Both the position numbers and the translations under genes were made by a program. Shown piece by piece: positions 32,581 to 41,901 of a DNA stretch of 64,000 bases. How positions within the stretch are numbered: the first letter of the stretch is position 1; every line of letters begins with the position of its first letter. Under the pieces are notes generated by a model. The model saw nothing but the letters and a program-made list of their open reading frames with translations, was not told the DNA's origin and searched no databases. The stretch is from Cellulophaga sp. 20_2_10 (lineage in GTDB: Bacteria > Bacteroidota > Bacteroidia > Flavobacteriales > Flavobacteriaceae): positions 1-64,000 of the forward strand of contig NZ_JAMCOJ010000008.1 of assembly GCF_023476645.1 (NCBI RefSeq). Direction: 5' to 3'.

Positions 32581-34425
32581 ATGGAAGACAATAAAATGCT
32601 GAATTATATTAAAGATGTACTAGACAATATGCCAACAGATTGGTTAAATCTAACAACGCATAGACTCGATATTTATGATGAAAAATTGGCTAAAATTCAA
32701 TTTTTAGATCAGTTTAAAGCATTGTTTAACAACAATAATTCTAAACCAACTGCACTTAATCAGTTGCCTACGGCTTATGACTATATAAGGTTAGGGCATC
32801 CATTATCTTGTGTTTTAGAATGGGGAATTGCGAACTTACATCATCTAAAATCTGAGAACGTAATTAGTTTTTCATCTAGGACAATTCCCGTTTTAGCTAT
32901 TTTAAGAAAAAACTTATTTGATCAGAAAAACACTCAGATTCTTTATACTGATGAATTGCCAGACTTTTTTGATGCTGACGTATTAAAAAGCGTTTACGGT
33001 TATAAATTTGAATTAAAAAAAGTTGATGGGGTATCAAACGTCTCAGACTTTAACGGTAGTACCGTTTTTATTTCTCAACAAAATAAATTTAATACTACAG
33101 CGCTTAACGCTACAATTGACTTTTATATTAATTGTTATGCGCACCTTGGTAGTGTACTACTAGTTAATGGTGAAGAGAATGCAAGTTATATCTCGGACAT
33201 ACAACACGTACGTAGAAGAGAAACTATTGCAATGACTCCAGAAAATGCTCTTACGGCACTAAAAGCACTTACAGAGCAATCTTCTATTGCTGCTTTAAAC
33301 AGTTCTAAAGAGATAAATAAACCACTTGTTTTAAACGCAATTAAAGACATTACAGGTTCTACAACAAAACCTTTAGTAGCATCTAGTGGCTTGTCTATAC
33401 AATATGCTATTATGATGGGCTTGGTGCATGATGCATTAGAAAACCATAAAGGAAAAGCTATTAAATTTGTTGTTCCTCCTAATTGTTATGGTGGCACAAA
33501 CGACCAAGCCAGGCGTGTTGCTGCTTGCATTAGTAATGTAGAAATAGTAGACTTGCTTGTAGATGGCGATAACGATATGGTTAAAAGTATTGACGCTGTT
33601 TTAGCCGATATTGCGAATGAAGATGCTATACCATACATAATTGCAGAAATACCAACAAACCCAAGAGTAGAAGTTCCAGATCTAGAACAGTTAAAAGCTG
33701 TTTTAAGCAAAGAGCGTAAAACTGCAGCGGGTACAATAGCTATAGATCCTGTTTTTATTTTAGACCAAACATTTTGTCCTAATGTTCACTTTCTAGGTGA
33801 AGGCGAAATATTATCTACCGTTAGAACAATTTCGTTTGCGAGTGGTTCTAAATTTCCAAGTGGCGGACAATGTACTGCTGGCTATTGTGTAGGTAATGCA
33901 AAAACTGAAACCTTAATTGAAAAAATAGAAAAGCATTTAATACTTTGTGATAACGAGGCTACAGAGCTTCAATACAAAATATTAGCAAAGCAGCTACCCT
34001 CTATGAATAATAGAATTATAGAGGCTTATAAAAATACACGTGAGTTTGTAAACTTTATACAAGAAACGCTGCCAGAAGCAAAAATCAATTTTGTGTCAGA
34101 AGAATTAGCTGCCCAAGATTTTACACCTTCAGTTTTTTCTTTAGACCTACCAACAAAAGGGAACACTGCTCAAGAAAAAGAAGACTACAAAAGGGCATTA
34201 AATCTTAAGTTAATTAATTTAATGATTACAGAAATCCCTACCGAAAGTAAGTACTGTGTAAGTTACGGACAATTAAAAGGTTGTTACTGGACAATACCTG
34301 CTACATCTACACAAGGAACAACAAAAGAAGGCGATAAAGATTATATTGTACGTGCATCGCTTTCTCCTAATCTAGATCTAGAACTACATAAAAAAGTGTT
34401 TTTAGATTTTGCTAAAAGCATTTAA
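32581..34425 (+). CDS. PLP-dependent Cys/Met-metabolism-like enzyme
   Basis: 614 residues, longer than typical Cys/Met enzymes (about 400). Residues about 250-500 carry the fold-type I core: SSGLSIQYAIMMGLVHDAL, PPNCYGGTNDQARRVA, IPTNPRVEVPDLEQLKAVL, then the probable PLP lysine in SFASGSKFPSGGQCTAGY. The C-terminus has KGCYWTIPATSTQGTTKEGDKDYIVRASLSPN. The N-terminal 200 residues are an additional domain with LRLGHPLSCVLEWG-like sequence (RLGHPLSCVLEW seen). Likely acts on a sulfur or gamma-substituted amino acid; exact substrate unknown. Single gene with own terminator. Confidence 0.8.
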   Translation: MEDNKMLNYIKDVLDNMPTDWLNLTTHRLDIYDEKLAKIQFLDQFKALFNNNNSKPTALNQLPTAYDYIRLGHPLSCVLEWGIANLHHLKSENVISFSSRTIPVLAILRKNLFDQKNTQILYTDELPDFFDADVLKSVYGYKFELKKVDGVSNVSDFNGSTVFISQQNKFNTTALNATIDFYINCYAHLGSVLLVNGEENASYISDIQHVRRRETIAMTPENALTALKALTEQSSIAALNSSKEINKPLVLNAIKDITGSTTKPLVASSGLSIQYAIMMGLVHDALENHKGKAIKFVVPPNCYGGTNDQARRVAACISNVEIVDLLVDGDNDMVKSIDAVLADIANEDAIPYIIAEIPTNPRVEVPDLEQLKAVLSKERKTAAGTIAIDPVFILDQTFCPNVHFLGEGEILSTVRTISFASGSKFPSGGQCTAGYCVGNAKTETLIEKIEKHLILCDNEATELQYKILAKQLPSMNNRIIEAYKNTREFVNFIQETLPEAKINFVSEELAAQDFTPSVFSLDLPTKGNTAQEKEDYKRALNLKLINLMITEIPTESKYCVSYGQLKGCYWTIPATSTQGTTKEGDKDYIVRASLSPNLDLELHKKVFLDFAKSI

Positions 34426-34456
34426 AAACACCTATACTCTACGGATATTCAATAGT

Positions 34457-34487
34457 AAAAAGCACACTGTAAAAGTTGTGCTTTTTT
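34457..34487 (+). terminator. Intrinsic terminator
   Basis: AAAAAGCACA at 34457-34466 pairs with TGTGCTTTTT at 34477-34486 over a 10-base loop, with more T residues after it. It ends the PLP enzyme transcript. Confidence 0.85.
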
Positions 34488-34636
34488 TCGTTTTAGATAA
34501 ACTTGGGTTTAAGTAAAAAATCGGCTAACTTGGAAAACCATAAAGATGTACGTATCGTTTTTACATAAAGCTACATATGTTCTTTTAAAGATGAGTACTA
34601 ACTATAGCCAAAACGTTATATTTTATTCTAGAAATT

Positions 34637-35455
34637 TTGAACGAAATAAAAAAACCAATAGACCGCAGCAAACTAAGACAAAAACTAGGGAAAGAGTACT
34701 TTATTCTTAAAAGAAGATGGAGTTGGATTTTTACAGATCGCACCTATTCTAAAGCTAAAACTACGGTAAATTTTAAACATCCTGTATTTAAACACAGATC
34801 GCTTATTCTAAGGCCTCTAAAAGATGTAGATATGTACCTACAAGAGAATAAAAGAACAAACCTTGCAATAGCTATAAAACACCTTAATGAAATTGAAATT
34901 AAACCCAATGAATATTTTTCACTTTGGAAACTTGTTGGCCGCCCAACAAAAAGAAAAGGGTATTTAGAAGGCCTAGTTTTAAAAAATGGCGAAATAGACA
35001 GAGATACTGGTGGTGGACTTTGCCAATTAGGAAACTTACTTTTTTGGGTTTTTGCACATAGTCCGTTAAGCGTTAAAGAAAGATATAGACACGGTTTTGA
35101 TGTTTTCCCTGATGTGAATAGAAAAGTACCCTTTGGAGCTGGCGCAACTTTATCTTACAACTACATAGATTTACAGATAAAAAATGAAACTAATACTAGT
35201 TTTGTAATTAAGCTTTGGCTAGATGATACTCACTTAAATGGGGAATTACTATCTAACATTAAAATAGAAGAGTCTTATAAGGTTGAGGAAAGAAACCATA
35301 TTATTAAACAACAGTCTTGGGGAGGTTACTCTAGACACAATCAAATATTTAAAGTAATTACTAGAGATGACTTAGAAACTGAAAAAATGATTGTAGAAAA
35401 TCACGCTATTATGATGTACAATCCTTTTCTTCAAAATACTAAAAAGTCAGAATGA
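34637..35455 (+). CDS. VanW-family protein
   Basis: 272 residues. The frame has no ATG; stop TGA at 34592-34594 precedes it, so the start is the TTG at 34637 (MNEIKKPIDRSKLRQKLG). VanW signatures are clear: NEYFSLWKLVGRPTKRKGYLEGLVL, then DTGGGLCQLGNLLFWVFAHSPL and HGFDVFPDVNRKVPFGAGATLSYNYIDLQI. VanW proteins accompany cell-envelope or resistance genes but have no known activity; no VanA-type genes are present. Overlaps the next gene by ATGA (35452-35455), so the two are coupled. Confidence 0.88.
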   Translation: MNEIKKPIDRSKLRQKLGKEYFILKRRWSWIFTDRTYSKAKTTVNFKHPVFKHRSLILRPLKDVDMYLQENKRTNLAIAIKHLNEIEIKPNEYFSLWKLVGRPTKRKGYLEGLVLKNGEIDRDTGGGLCQLGNLLFWVFAHSPLSVKERYRHGFDVFPDVNRKVPFGAGATLSYNYIDLQIKNETNTSFVIKLWLDDTHLNGELLSNIKIEESYKVEERNHIIKQQSWGGYSRHNQIFKVITRDDLETEKMIVENHAIMMYNPFLQNTKKSE

Positions 35456-36408
35456 AAAAGCATTTAAATAGAACAACCCTACATAAATCTAAATTAGTAA
35501 TTCTTTTATTTTTACTATCAAACTCAATAATAGCACAAGTCGAATCAGATATTACACAGTTTGATGACGTTCTAAATGATTATAGTAATGTTAGAGATTT
35601 TTGTATTTCTAAAGATGGTAACGATGCCTATTTTACTATGCAAAGTCCGGATCAAAACATTTCTCAAATAGTCCATATAAAAAAAGAAAATAACAAATGG
35701 ACAGAACCAGAGTTGCTTCCGTTTTGCGATTCTTATATGTATTTAGAACCTTTTTTATCTTATGATGAAGATAGGTTATTTTTTGTTTCTGACAGACCAT
35801 TAAATGACACCATAAGCATTAAAAAAGATTTTGATATTTGGTATGTAGAAAAAGATATTAAAAATGGTAAATGGTCTAAACCTAAAAATTTGGGCGCGCC
35901 AGTTAATTCTAACCTAGACGAATTTTACCCATCTGTTAGTAAAAACAACAATTTATACTTTACTATGGTTTCGCCTAACGGTTACGGTAAAGATGACATA
36001 TATGTTAGTATATGGGACAAAAATAAATACGAAAAACCAATTCTATTAGACAAAAACATAAATAGTGAAGGTTATGAGTTTAACGCTTTTATTTCTTTGG
36101 ATGAAGATTTTTTACTGTTCTCTAAATACAACGAAGAAGACGGACAAGGAAGTGGAGATTTATACATCTCTAAAAAAAATGCGAATGGAGAATGGCAAAA
36201 AGCCACAAATATTGGTACTCCTATGAATACAAAATATATGGAGTATTGTCCTTTTTACGACCAAAAAAACGAGACCCTATATTTTACAAGTAAACGCTTA
36301 ACTATTACATCTAAAAAATTTATTTCTATTCTAGATTTTAAAAATTATGTACAAGGAAGTAAAAACGGTTTAAGTAAAATATATAAAACTGTATTAAAAA
36401 TTGAATAA
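35452..36408 (+). CDS. Secreted PD40 beta-propeller protein
   Basis: 318 residues with an N-terminal signal segment (residues about 12-30, KLVILLFLLSNSIIAQ). The mature part contains WD40-like PD40 blades: SPDQNISQIVHIKKENNKW, LSYDEDRLFFVSDRPLND, PSVSKNNNLYFTMVSPNGYG, ISLDEDFLLFSKYNEEDG, each with the blade core (D)xxxLFFxSxR/N. Similar to the N-terminal parts of OmpA-family envelope proteins in Bacteroidota. Periplasmic ligand or scaffold role inferred. Coupled to VanW by a 4-base overlap. Confidence 0.82.
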   Translation: MKKHLNRTTLHKSKLVILLFLLSNSIIAQVESDITQFDDVLNDYSNVRDFCISKDGNDAYFTMQSPDQNISQIVHIKKENNKWTEPELLPFCDSYMYLEPFLSYDEDRLFFVSDRPLNDTISIKKDFDIWYVEKDIKNGKWSKPKNLGAPVNSNLDEFYPSVSKNNNLYFTMVSPNGYGKDDIYVSIWDKNKYEKPILLDKNINSEGYEFNAFISLDEDFLLFSKYNEEDGQGSGDLYISKKNANGEWQKATNIGTPMNTKYMEYCPFYDQKNETLYFTSKRLTITSKKFISILDFKNYVQGSKNGLSKIYKTVLKIE

Positions 36409-36512
36409 ATCTATTCGTAGAACATTTAAATGTTAAGAATGTAACACCTTTGACCAAAATTTATTTTTGATTTAAACAATTATAGTATTTTCGCAAAAAA
36501 GGAATCAAAACT

Positions 36513-37490
36513 ATGGAACTTAAAAGGTTGTCTTATAAACACAAGAATAATAAACTCTTGTATTATTCTAAAAATTACTTTAGACAACTTATCCCTTCTA
36601 AATTTTATCAATCTAAATTAGATGCTAGGTTAAAACAAATAGATATTCTTAGCACTATAGAATTAGAACAAATAACATCTAGAGTGCATTACTATAATAA
36701 GTTAGAATCTAATTTTAACCTGTCATCAGAATCTAAAAGTTTAAACGAATTAGAATTAAAAAAGGGTAAAAAAGAGTATTTTTTTGATCTATATGAGTAT
36801 GGTCGATATTTTAAACAAAGTTTAAGAGGTCATTTTTTATTTGGTGACATAACAAAGGTTTATAAAGAACCTGCTTTTGTAAAAAGTAGACCCATTAATG
36901 ATGAAAATGAAAATTCAATTTTATTAAAATGGAATAAGGTTAGGCACTTTATGTTTGTTAAGAACGATAAAGTTCCTTTTTCATCTAAGAAAGATATCTT
37001 AATAAGTCGCGGCCAAATATATGCTTATCAACCACACAGAATTAAGTTTTTAGAACTATACTTTAACCATCCAATGTGCAATATTGGTATGGTGAACACC
37101 AAGGACATAGTTCCCAAATGGAAAGTAGATAGAATGACTATTTCTGAAAAATTACACTATAAATTTATTCTTTGTTTAGAAGGAAATGATGTTTCAAGTA
37201 ATTTAAAATGGGTAATGTCTTCTGGTTCTTTAGCAGTAATGCCAAAGCCTAAATACGAAACTTGGTTTATGGAAGGCACACTTATTCCTGATTACCACTA
37301 CGTAGCAATAAAAAATGATTATTCGGATTTAGAAACAAAACTACAATACTATATAGATCATCCAGAGAAGGCACAAGAAATTGTTAAAAACGCTAATGAC
37401 TATATAACTCAATTTAAAAACAAAAAGACGGAGGATTTAATCTCTTTGTTAGTTCTAAAAAAATATTTTAACAAAACAAATCAATACTAA
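36513..37490 (+). CDS. Family GT90 (CAP10-like) glycosyltransferase
   Basis: 325 residues. The C-terminal half has the GT90/CAP10 pattern: KKDILISRGQIYAYQPHRIKFLELYF, MTISEKLHYKFILCLEGNDVSSNLKWVMSSGSLAVMPKPKYETWFMEGTLIP in outline, then HYVAIKNDYSDLETKLQYY. These enzymes transfer sugars in lipopolysaccharide or capsule modification. No signal peptide; likely peripheral at the inner membrane. It follows the VanW-PD40 pair and precedes an acetyltransferase, so the group may modify envelope glycans. Confidence 0.85.
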   Translation: MELKRLSYKHKNNKLLYYSKNYFRQLIPSKFYQSKLDARLKQIDILSTIELEQITSRVHYYNKLESNFNLSSESKSLNELELKKGKKEYFFDLYEYGRYFKQSLRGHFLFGDITKVYKEPAFVKSRPINDENENSILLKWNKVRHFMFVKNDKVPFSSKKDILISRGQIYAYQPHRIKFLELYFNHPMCNIGMVNTKDIVPKWKVDRMTISEKLHYKFILCLEGNDVSSNLKWVMSSGSLAVMPKPKYETWFMEGTLIPDYHYVAIKNDYSDLETKLQYYIDHPEKAQEIVKNANDYITQFKNKKTEDLISLLVLKKYFNKTNQY

Positions 37491-37504
37491 ACCATTACTA
37501 TAAA

Positions 37505-38026
37505 ATGAATAATTATAAGGTATTTGAAACTGATAGACTACATTTAAAACCTACTACAGAAGAAGATGCCAAATTTATTTTTGATCTTTTAAATTCTCCT
37601 AAATGGTTAAAAAATATTGGAGACCGAAATATACATACCTTACTAGACGCTCAAGAATACATCAAGACTAAAATGCTACCGCAACTTAAGCAATTGGGCT
37701 TTTCCAATTATACCATTATCAGAAAAGAGGATAAGGTTAAAATTGGCTCTTGTGGTTTATATAACAGGGATGGTTTAGAGGGTATAGATATAGGCTTTGC
37801 TTTTTTACCTGAATATGAAAAAAAAGGATATGCTTACGAAGCAGCCAATAAACTAAAAGAAGCTGCTTTTAAAATATTTGACCTTAAAAAGATTAGCGCA
37901 ATAACATCAAAAAACAATATAGAATCTCAAAATCTGCTACTAAAGTTAGGGCTAAAATTAGTAGAAACTATAACATTACCTAATGATACCGAGGAGTTAT
38001 TACTTTTTAAAATTGATAAGGAATAA
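37505..38026 (+). CDS. GNAT acetyltransferase (RimJ/RimL type)
   Basis: 173 residues. Starts FETDRLHLKPTTEEDAKFIFDLL, the typical N-terminus of RimJ/RimL-type GNAT enzymes, with GIDIGFAFLPEYEKKGYAYEAANKLKEAAF holding the acetyl-CoA P-loop region and NNIESQNLLLKLGLKLVE the C-terminal motif B. Acceptor is unknown. It lies 14 bases after the GT90 gene and is probably in one transcript with it. Confidence 0.9.
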   Translation: MNNYKVFETDRLHLKPTTEEDAKFIFDLLNSPKWLKNIGDRNIHTLLDAQEYIKTKMLPQLKQLGFSNYTIIRKEDKVKIGSCGLYNRDGLEGIDIGFAFLPEYEKKGYAYEAANKLKEAAFKIFDLKKISAITSKNNIESQNLLLKLGLKLVETITLPNDTEELLLFKIDKE

Positions 38027-38190
38027 CTAGCTAAAAAGTATCTAAACTCAATAAATTAGATAAATTACATTGTATCTATAGATTTATAGTGCTAATTTCG
38101 CCAGCTAATTCCTGTACTAATCTTGCTTACTACTAACGTAAATTGGTAAGTAAAAAAATTAGTATTATTAACTAATACACACCACAAGTT

Positions 38191-39027
38191 ATGCGTTTAG
38201 GTTTTATACTACTATTACTTTTATGTTCTTTTACTGGTTCTGCTCAGCAATTAAACAGACCTACAGATAGCACCACTATCTGGAAAACCTTTAAGTATGA
38301 TGCTAACTCATCATGGCGTGGTATAAAACACTCTATAACAAGACCATTACATTGGAAAGGTAAGGACTTTGCTAAGTTTGGAAGCCTATTTGTTGGTACT
38401 GCTATAATTGCTACCGCAGACAGGCAAACAAGCGACTTTTTTATAAATCAAGAACAACAGTTACCTCACGCCGTAAAAGAATTTGGTTTTTACTTTGCCA
38501 AACCTCAGTACTATTTTGCATTGAATGCAGGTGTTTATGGAGTTGGTTTATTTACCAAAAACGAACAAGTACGTAAAACCGGTGTACTAATCATTTCTTC
38601 ATCTATTACCGCTGGATATTTACAAATTATGGCTCGTTCTGCTTTTGGACGTGCAAGACCATATTCTGGTAAAGACCCTTATACCTTTAAACCTTTTGAA
38701 GGATCAGAAGAATACTTTTCTTTTCCGTCTGGACATACCGTGTTAGGTATGACCGTAGCGCATTCTATCGCAAAACAGTTTGATAACACTTGGGCTAAAG
38801 TAGGTATTTACTCTGTTGGTAGTCTTCCCGCTATTTCTAGAATGGTAAATGGATCTCATTGGTTAAGCGATGTTGCTTTTGGTGCTGCTTTTAGCATACT
38901 TGTTGTAGATGGAATAGATAAATTTTTGTTTAAAGAAAAGTTATACGACTATCCTACAAAACCAAAACTTGTTACTTGGAATTTAAAATTTTCTGGTAGT
39001 CAAATTGGTATTGTTGGTACTTTTTAA
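38191..39027 (+). CDS. PAP2-family phosphatase, secreted or membrane-bound
   Basis: 278 residues with a signal peptide (MRLGFILLLLLCSFTGSAQQ). The three acid-phosphatase motifs are present: RSAFGRARP (motif 1, with Arg in place of the first Lys), PSGHT (motif 2) and SRMVNGSHWLSD (motif 3, SRx5Hx3D). Segments between them are hydrophobic. Works on lipid phosphates such as undecaprenyl pyrophosphate or phosphatidate; the substrate is not resolved. A hairpin (TACTAAT/ATTAGTA, 38115-38164) lies in its upstream region. Confidence 0.92.
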   Translation: MRLGFILLLLLCSFTGSAQQLNRPTDSTTIWKTFKYDANSSWRGIKHSITRPLHWKGKDFAKFGSLFVGTAIIATADRQTSDFFINQEQQLPHAVKEFGFYFAKPQYYFALNAGVYGVGLFTKNEQVRKTGVLIISSSITAGYLQIMARSAFGRARPYSGKDPYTFKPFEGSEEYFSFPSGHTVLGMTVAHSIAKQFDNTWAKVGIYSVGSLPAISRMVNGSHWLSDVAFGAAFSILVVDGIDKFLFKEKLYDYPTKPKLVTWNLKFSGSQIGIVGTF

Positions 39028-39112
39028 AATCTACAATCTTTTTAGTATTTAACCCAGAATTAGGGTGTAAAATACACCTGAATATAGGGATTAGACTTCT
39101 TAAACAGAACTA

Positions 39113-39120
39113 TATCTTTG
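39113..39120 (+). promoter_or_regulatory. -7 element of the gene at 39141
   Basis: TATCTTTG, a perfect TAnnTTTG, 20 bases before the ATG at 39141. Confidence 0.55.
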
Positions 39121-39140
39121 GTATAACCTAAAAAAGTAAT

Positions 39141-40043
39141 ATGCCACAAGAGAACAATAATAGCAACCAAGATAAAAGAAACTACGGTTTGCTAAAATTT
39201 GCAATGATAGCGGGTTTAATATTGTTTTACGTAGTACAATGGTTTGGACCTGGGCTTATTAAAAATTACAAACAGAATAAGGAATTTCAGAACATACATT
39301 ATGGTGGAGACCAGTCTGCACTAGATGCTTCTGTAGAAAGGTACAACCAGGCCATTATGGACATTAGGCACTATACAGATAGTATTACAAACAAAAATAG
39401 CAGTTTACACATTTATACCAATGATACTACAGAATTGACTGCTTCAATTAGACCTAATATAAACTATGATGTTTTTAATGAATATGGTTTTCCAAGACCC
39501 GTTATTCAAAAAAACAATGCCATCACAGCAGAGCTAAATAGGTTTTTAAAAAACAGAGATAGCCTAGGTTACAACATAATTTTAAACACAAAAAAAGGTG
39601 GCTTTTATTTAAAGCGACTTGTGAACAACAATAAAGAAACAGAGTACGTTACTTTTTCTACCTACTATTATAATAGCAAAGAAAAAGATCATTTAAAAGA
39701 ATTAATCAATAAAAAGAATAACTACACTTCTATATTACAATCAAAAGAAGAAAAAATTAGAGAGTTAGATTCTTTACAAAAAGCGAAAATAATTTTTACA
39801 GAAACCGAGTTAGATAATCAGAAAATAAAGTCTGGTTTAAAGCTTATTATGGGCCCAAGAATTAAATTAAAAGATAGTACGCACCTATTCTACTTTACTG
39901 CCTATAGCAACTCTATAACAAAAGAACATTTAAAGACTAAACTCCAAAATTTTGTTCCTTTATTCTTAAAAAAACAAGACACGACCAACTGCTTTATTAA
40001 AGAGGTTACCATTATAAGACCTACTTATGATGATGATGAATAA
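39141..40043 (+). CDS. Single-pass membrane protein, unknown
   Basis: 300 residues. After a hydrophilic N-terminus (MPQENNNSNQDKRNYG) comes one membrane segment (about residues 17-35, LLKFAMIAGLILFYVVQW), then a charged, helical and beta-mixed ectodomain with a coiled stretch near residues 185-235 (KKNNYTSILQSKEEKIRELDSLQKA). It ends TYDDDE. No recognised domain. Transcribed alone. Confidence 0.65.
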   Translation: MPQENNNSNQDKRNYGLLKFAMIAGLILFYVVQWFGPGLIKNYKQNKEFQNIHYGGDQSALDASVERYNQAIMDIRHYTDSITNKNSSLHIYTNDTTELTASIRPNINYDVFNEYGFPRPVIQKNNAITAELNRFLKNRDSLGYNIILNTKKGGFYLKRLVNNNKETEYVTFSTYYYNSKEKDHLKELINKKNNYTSILQSKEEKIRELDSLQKAKIIFTETELDNQKIKSGLKLIMGPRIKLKDSTHLFYFTAYSNSITKEHLKTKLQNFVPLFLKKQDTTNCFIKEVTIIRPTYDDDE

Positions 40044-40105
40044 ACTTAATTACGCAACCTTTTATCGGGCAAATATGTTAAATAATCTTAAATATTTTCC
40101 TATAT

Positions 40106-40121
40106 CAAAGCAAGTGCTTAG
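40106..40121. promoter_or_regulatory. TetR-type operator, copy 1 (upstream of the regulator)
   Basis: CAAAGC-AAGT-GCTTAG is the same inverted repeat as at 40728-40743 with one mismatch in the left arm. It lies 23 bp before the regulator's ATG, a position suited to autorepression. Confidence 0.6.
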
Positions 40122-40144
40122 TTTTGTCCTGTAGTTAATTAATA

Positions 40145-40708
40145 ATGGCACGTAAAAAACAATATATCGAAGAGGAAGTAATAGAAAAGGCAATGGGTCT
40201 TTTTTGGCGCAATGGTTACGAAGCTACTTCTGTTCGTATGTTAGAAAAAGAAATGGGTATTAATCAATTCTCTATCTACGCTAGTTTTAAAAATAAACAG
40301 GGTGTTTTTTTAGAAAGTGTTAAGTATTACAAGACTCAAATAAATACCATTAAAGAAAAACTAAGAACATCTAATAACGGTGTTATTGGTCTTAAGCAAT
40401 ATTTTTATGATTTTATTGAGTTCTCATCAGAAGGCAATTTAAGAAAAGGCTGTTTGGTGACTAACACGGTAAATGAGATTAAAGAAGATGTTGAGCCTAT
40501 TGTAATGGACGAACTTAAAAAGTTTGCAAATGAAATTAGAGATTTATTTGTAAGTAATTTAAAACAGGACGACAAAAAGGAAAATGCTTTAATAGAAAAG
40601 CAAGCAGATTTTTTAATGAATACCATTTTAGGTTTATCAATTGCATCTAAAGTGTTTCATAAAAATCAATTAGAAAATATAATAGAAGTTACATTTACAA
40701 ACCTGTAA
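40145..40708 (+). CDS. TetR/AcrR-family regulator
   Basis: 187 residues. N-terminal helix-turn-helix: VIEKAMGLFWRNGYEATSVRMLEKEMGINQFSIYASFKNKQGVFLES, typical of TetR/AcrR. The helical C-terminal domain is less conserved and includes GNLRKGCLVTNTVNEI, the pattern seen in regulators near oxidoreductase genes. A palindrome occurs on both sides of the gene, so it probably represses itself and the redox/detoxification run that follows. A Cys in the ligand domain (KGCLV) might sense electrophiles, which is inference. Confidence 0.93.
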   Translation: MARKKQYIEEEVIEKAMGLFWRNGYEATSVRMLEKEMGINQFSIYASFKNKQGVFLESVKYYKTQINTIKEKLRTSNNGVIGLKQYFYDFIEFSSEGNLRKGCLVTNTVNEIKEDVEPIVMDELKKFANEIRDLFVSNLKQDDKKENALIEKQADFLMNTILGLSIASKVFHKNQLENIIEVTFTNL

Positions 40709-40727
40709 CATTTTTTTTACAATATAA

Positions 40728-40743
40728 CTAAGCGTTTGCTTAG
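40728..40743. promoter_or_regulatory. TetR-type operator, copy 2
   Basis: CTAAGC-GTTT-GCTTAG is a perfect inverted repeat in the 77-bp gap between the regulator and the carboxymuconolactone decarboxylase-like gene, 42 bp before the latter's ATG. Recurrence of the GCTTAG half-site at 40106-40121 supports a shared operator. Confidence 0.7.
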
Positions 40744-40785
40744 ATTTAAATTAAAACAAATATTAATAACATAAAATTAAAAATT

Positions 40786-41337
40786 ATGACAACTTTAAAA
40801 ATACACAACATTGAATCTGCACCAGAAGCTGCAAAACCATTATTAGAAGCTTCTAAAAAAGCCTATGGAATGATTCCTGGTTTGCACGGTGTTTTAGCAG
40901 GATCTCCAGGATTATTAAAAGCATACCAAGATTTGCATCAATTATTTACAGAAACATCTTTTAATAATGATGAACTTACTGTAGTATGGCAAACAATTAA
41001 CGTAGAGCACGCTTGTCATTACTGTGTGCCAGCGCATACAGGTATTGCAAAAATGATGAAGGTTGATGATGCAATTATTAATGCTTTACGTGATGAAACT
41101 CCACTTGCTGATGCTAAATTAGAAGCATTACGTACTATGACTTTATCTTTAACTCGTAATCGTGGTAATGTTTCTCAAGAAGATTTAGAAGCTTTTTATG
41201 CAGCTGGATACGGTGAGCAACAAGTATTAGAAATTATTTTAGGTTTATCACAAAAAGTAATTAGCAACTATACAAACCATATTGCTAATACTCCGGTTGA
41301 TGCAGGTTTCCAAAAATTTGCTTGGTCTAAAAAATAA
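40786..41337 (+). CDS. Carboxymuconolactone decarboxylase-like (AhpD-type) protein
   Basis: 183 residues, all-helical. The redox motif is EHACHYCVPAHT, with CxxC and nearby His/Glu as in AhpD-type alkylhydroperoxidases. It is more likely a peroxide-reducing or thiol-redox protein than a true decarboxylase of muconolactone. First target behind the TetR operator, followed by its own terminator, so it is probably the main regulated product. Confidence 0.88.
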   Translation: MTTLKIHNIESAPEAAKPLLEASKKAYGMIPGLHGVLAGSPGLLKAYQDLHQLFTETSFNNDELTVVWQTINVEHACHYCVPAHTGIAKMMKVDDAIINALRDETPLADAKLEALRTMTLSLTRNRGNVSQEDLEAFYAAGYGEQQVLEIILGLSQKVISNYTNHIANTPVDAGFQKFAWSKK

Positions 41338-41384
41338 AAAACTGTCGCAAAAGTAGTTTGGCTATGAAGAGGATAGCGACATAT

Positions 41385-41418
41385 AACCTTCCGTGCCATC
41401 CACGGAAGGTTTTTTTTT
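41385..41418 (+). terminator. Intrinsic terminator after the AhpD-like gene
   Basis: AACCTTCCGTG at 41385-41395 and CACGGAAGGTT at 41401-41411 form a perfect 11-bp stem over a 5-base loop, followed by a T-run. In front of it, two mutually exclusive short stems (GTCGC 41344-41348 with GCGAC 41376-41380, or GCTAT 41361-41365 with ATAGC 41373-41377) can form. Confidence 0.9.
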
Positions 41419-41533
41419 AGTACCAATAGAAAAACCTAAAGAAAACATAAATGAACACTTATACATGTGTACAGTACGTAAATTTGTGTAAGATTGCTTT
41501 CTTGTCTTTGAAATAATTTTTAAAAACAATAAT

Positions 41534-41848
41534 ATGATAAAAGTATCTGTAATGTACCCAAACGGTAAAGACGTTAAGTTTGATGCCGATTATTATAAAA
41601 CGAAACATTTACCAATGATCGTAGAAGCTCTTGGTAGTGCTTTAAAAGGGCTAGAGCTAGACTTAGGATTCGCTAGTAGAATTCCTGGAGAACCCGCTCC
41701 TTATGTAGCTATTGCTCATTTAAAGTTTGATGATGTTGCAGCGTTCCAATCTTCATTTGGCCCACACGCAGAAGTCTTTGCTGCAGATATAAAAAACTAC
41801 AGCAATGTACAAGGAGAGTTGCAAATTAGTGAATTGGTTACGTTTTAA
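41534..41848 (+). CDS. EthD-family protein
   Basis: 104 residues, a ferredoxin-like dimeric alpha+beta barrel: MIKVSVMYPNGKDVKFDADYYKTKHLPMIVEALG is the EthD N-terminus with the DxxYYxxxHxP pattern, and APYVAIAHLKFDDVAAFQSSFG follows. Members act in or beside oxidative catabolism of ethers and other compounds, catalytic role unclear. Probably a separate transcript from the AhpD-like gene because of the terminator between them. Confidence 0.9.
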   Translation: MIKVSVMYPNGKDVKFDADYYKTKHLPMIVEALGSALKGLELDLGFASRIPGEPAPYVAIAHLKFDDVAAFQSSFGPHAEVFAADIKNYSNVQGELQISELVTF

Positions 41849-41901
41849 TAAAAACAGTACCTAACGTAACTATTTGTTCTAAGAAGTAAAATTAAACTAG
41901 A

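Noticed and set aside
34591-34710. Short ATG frame overlapping the start of the VanW gene
   Set aside because: It is out of frame with VanW, encodes a low-complexity basic peptide and ends within the VanW coding sequence; the VanW frame has clear motifs from its TTG start.
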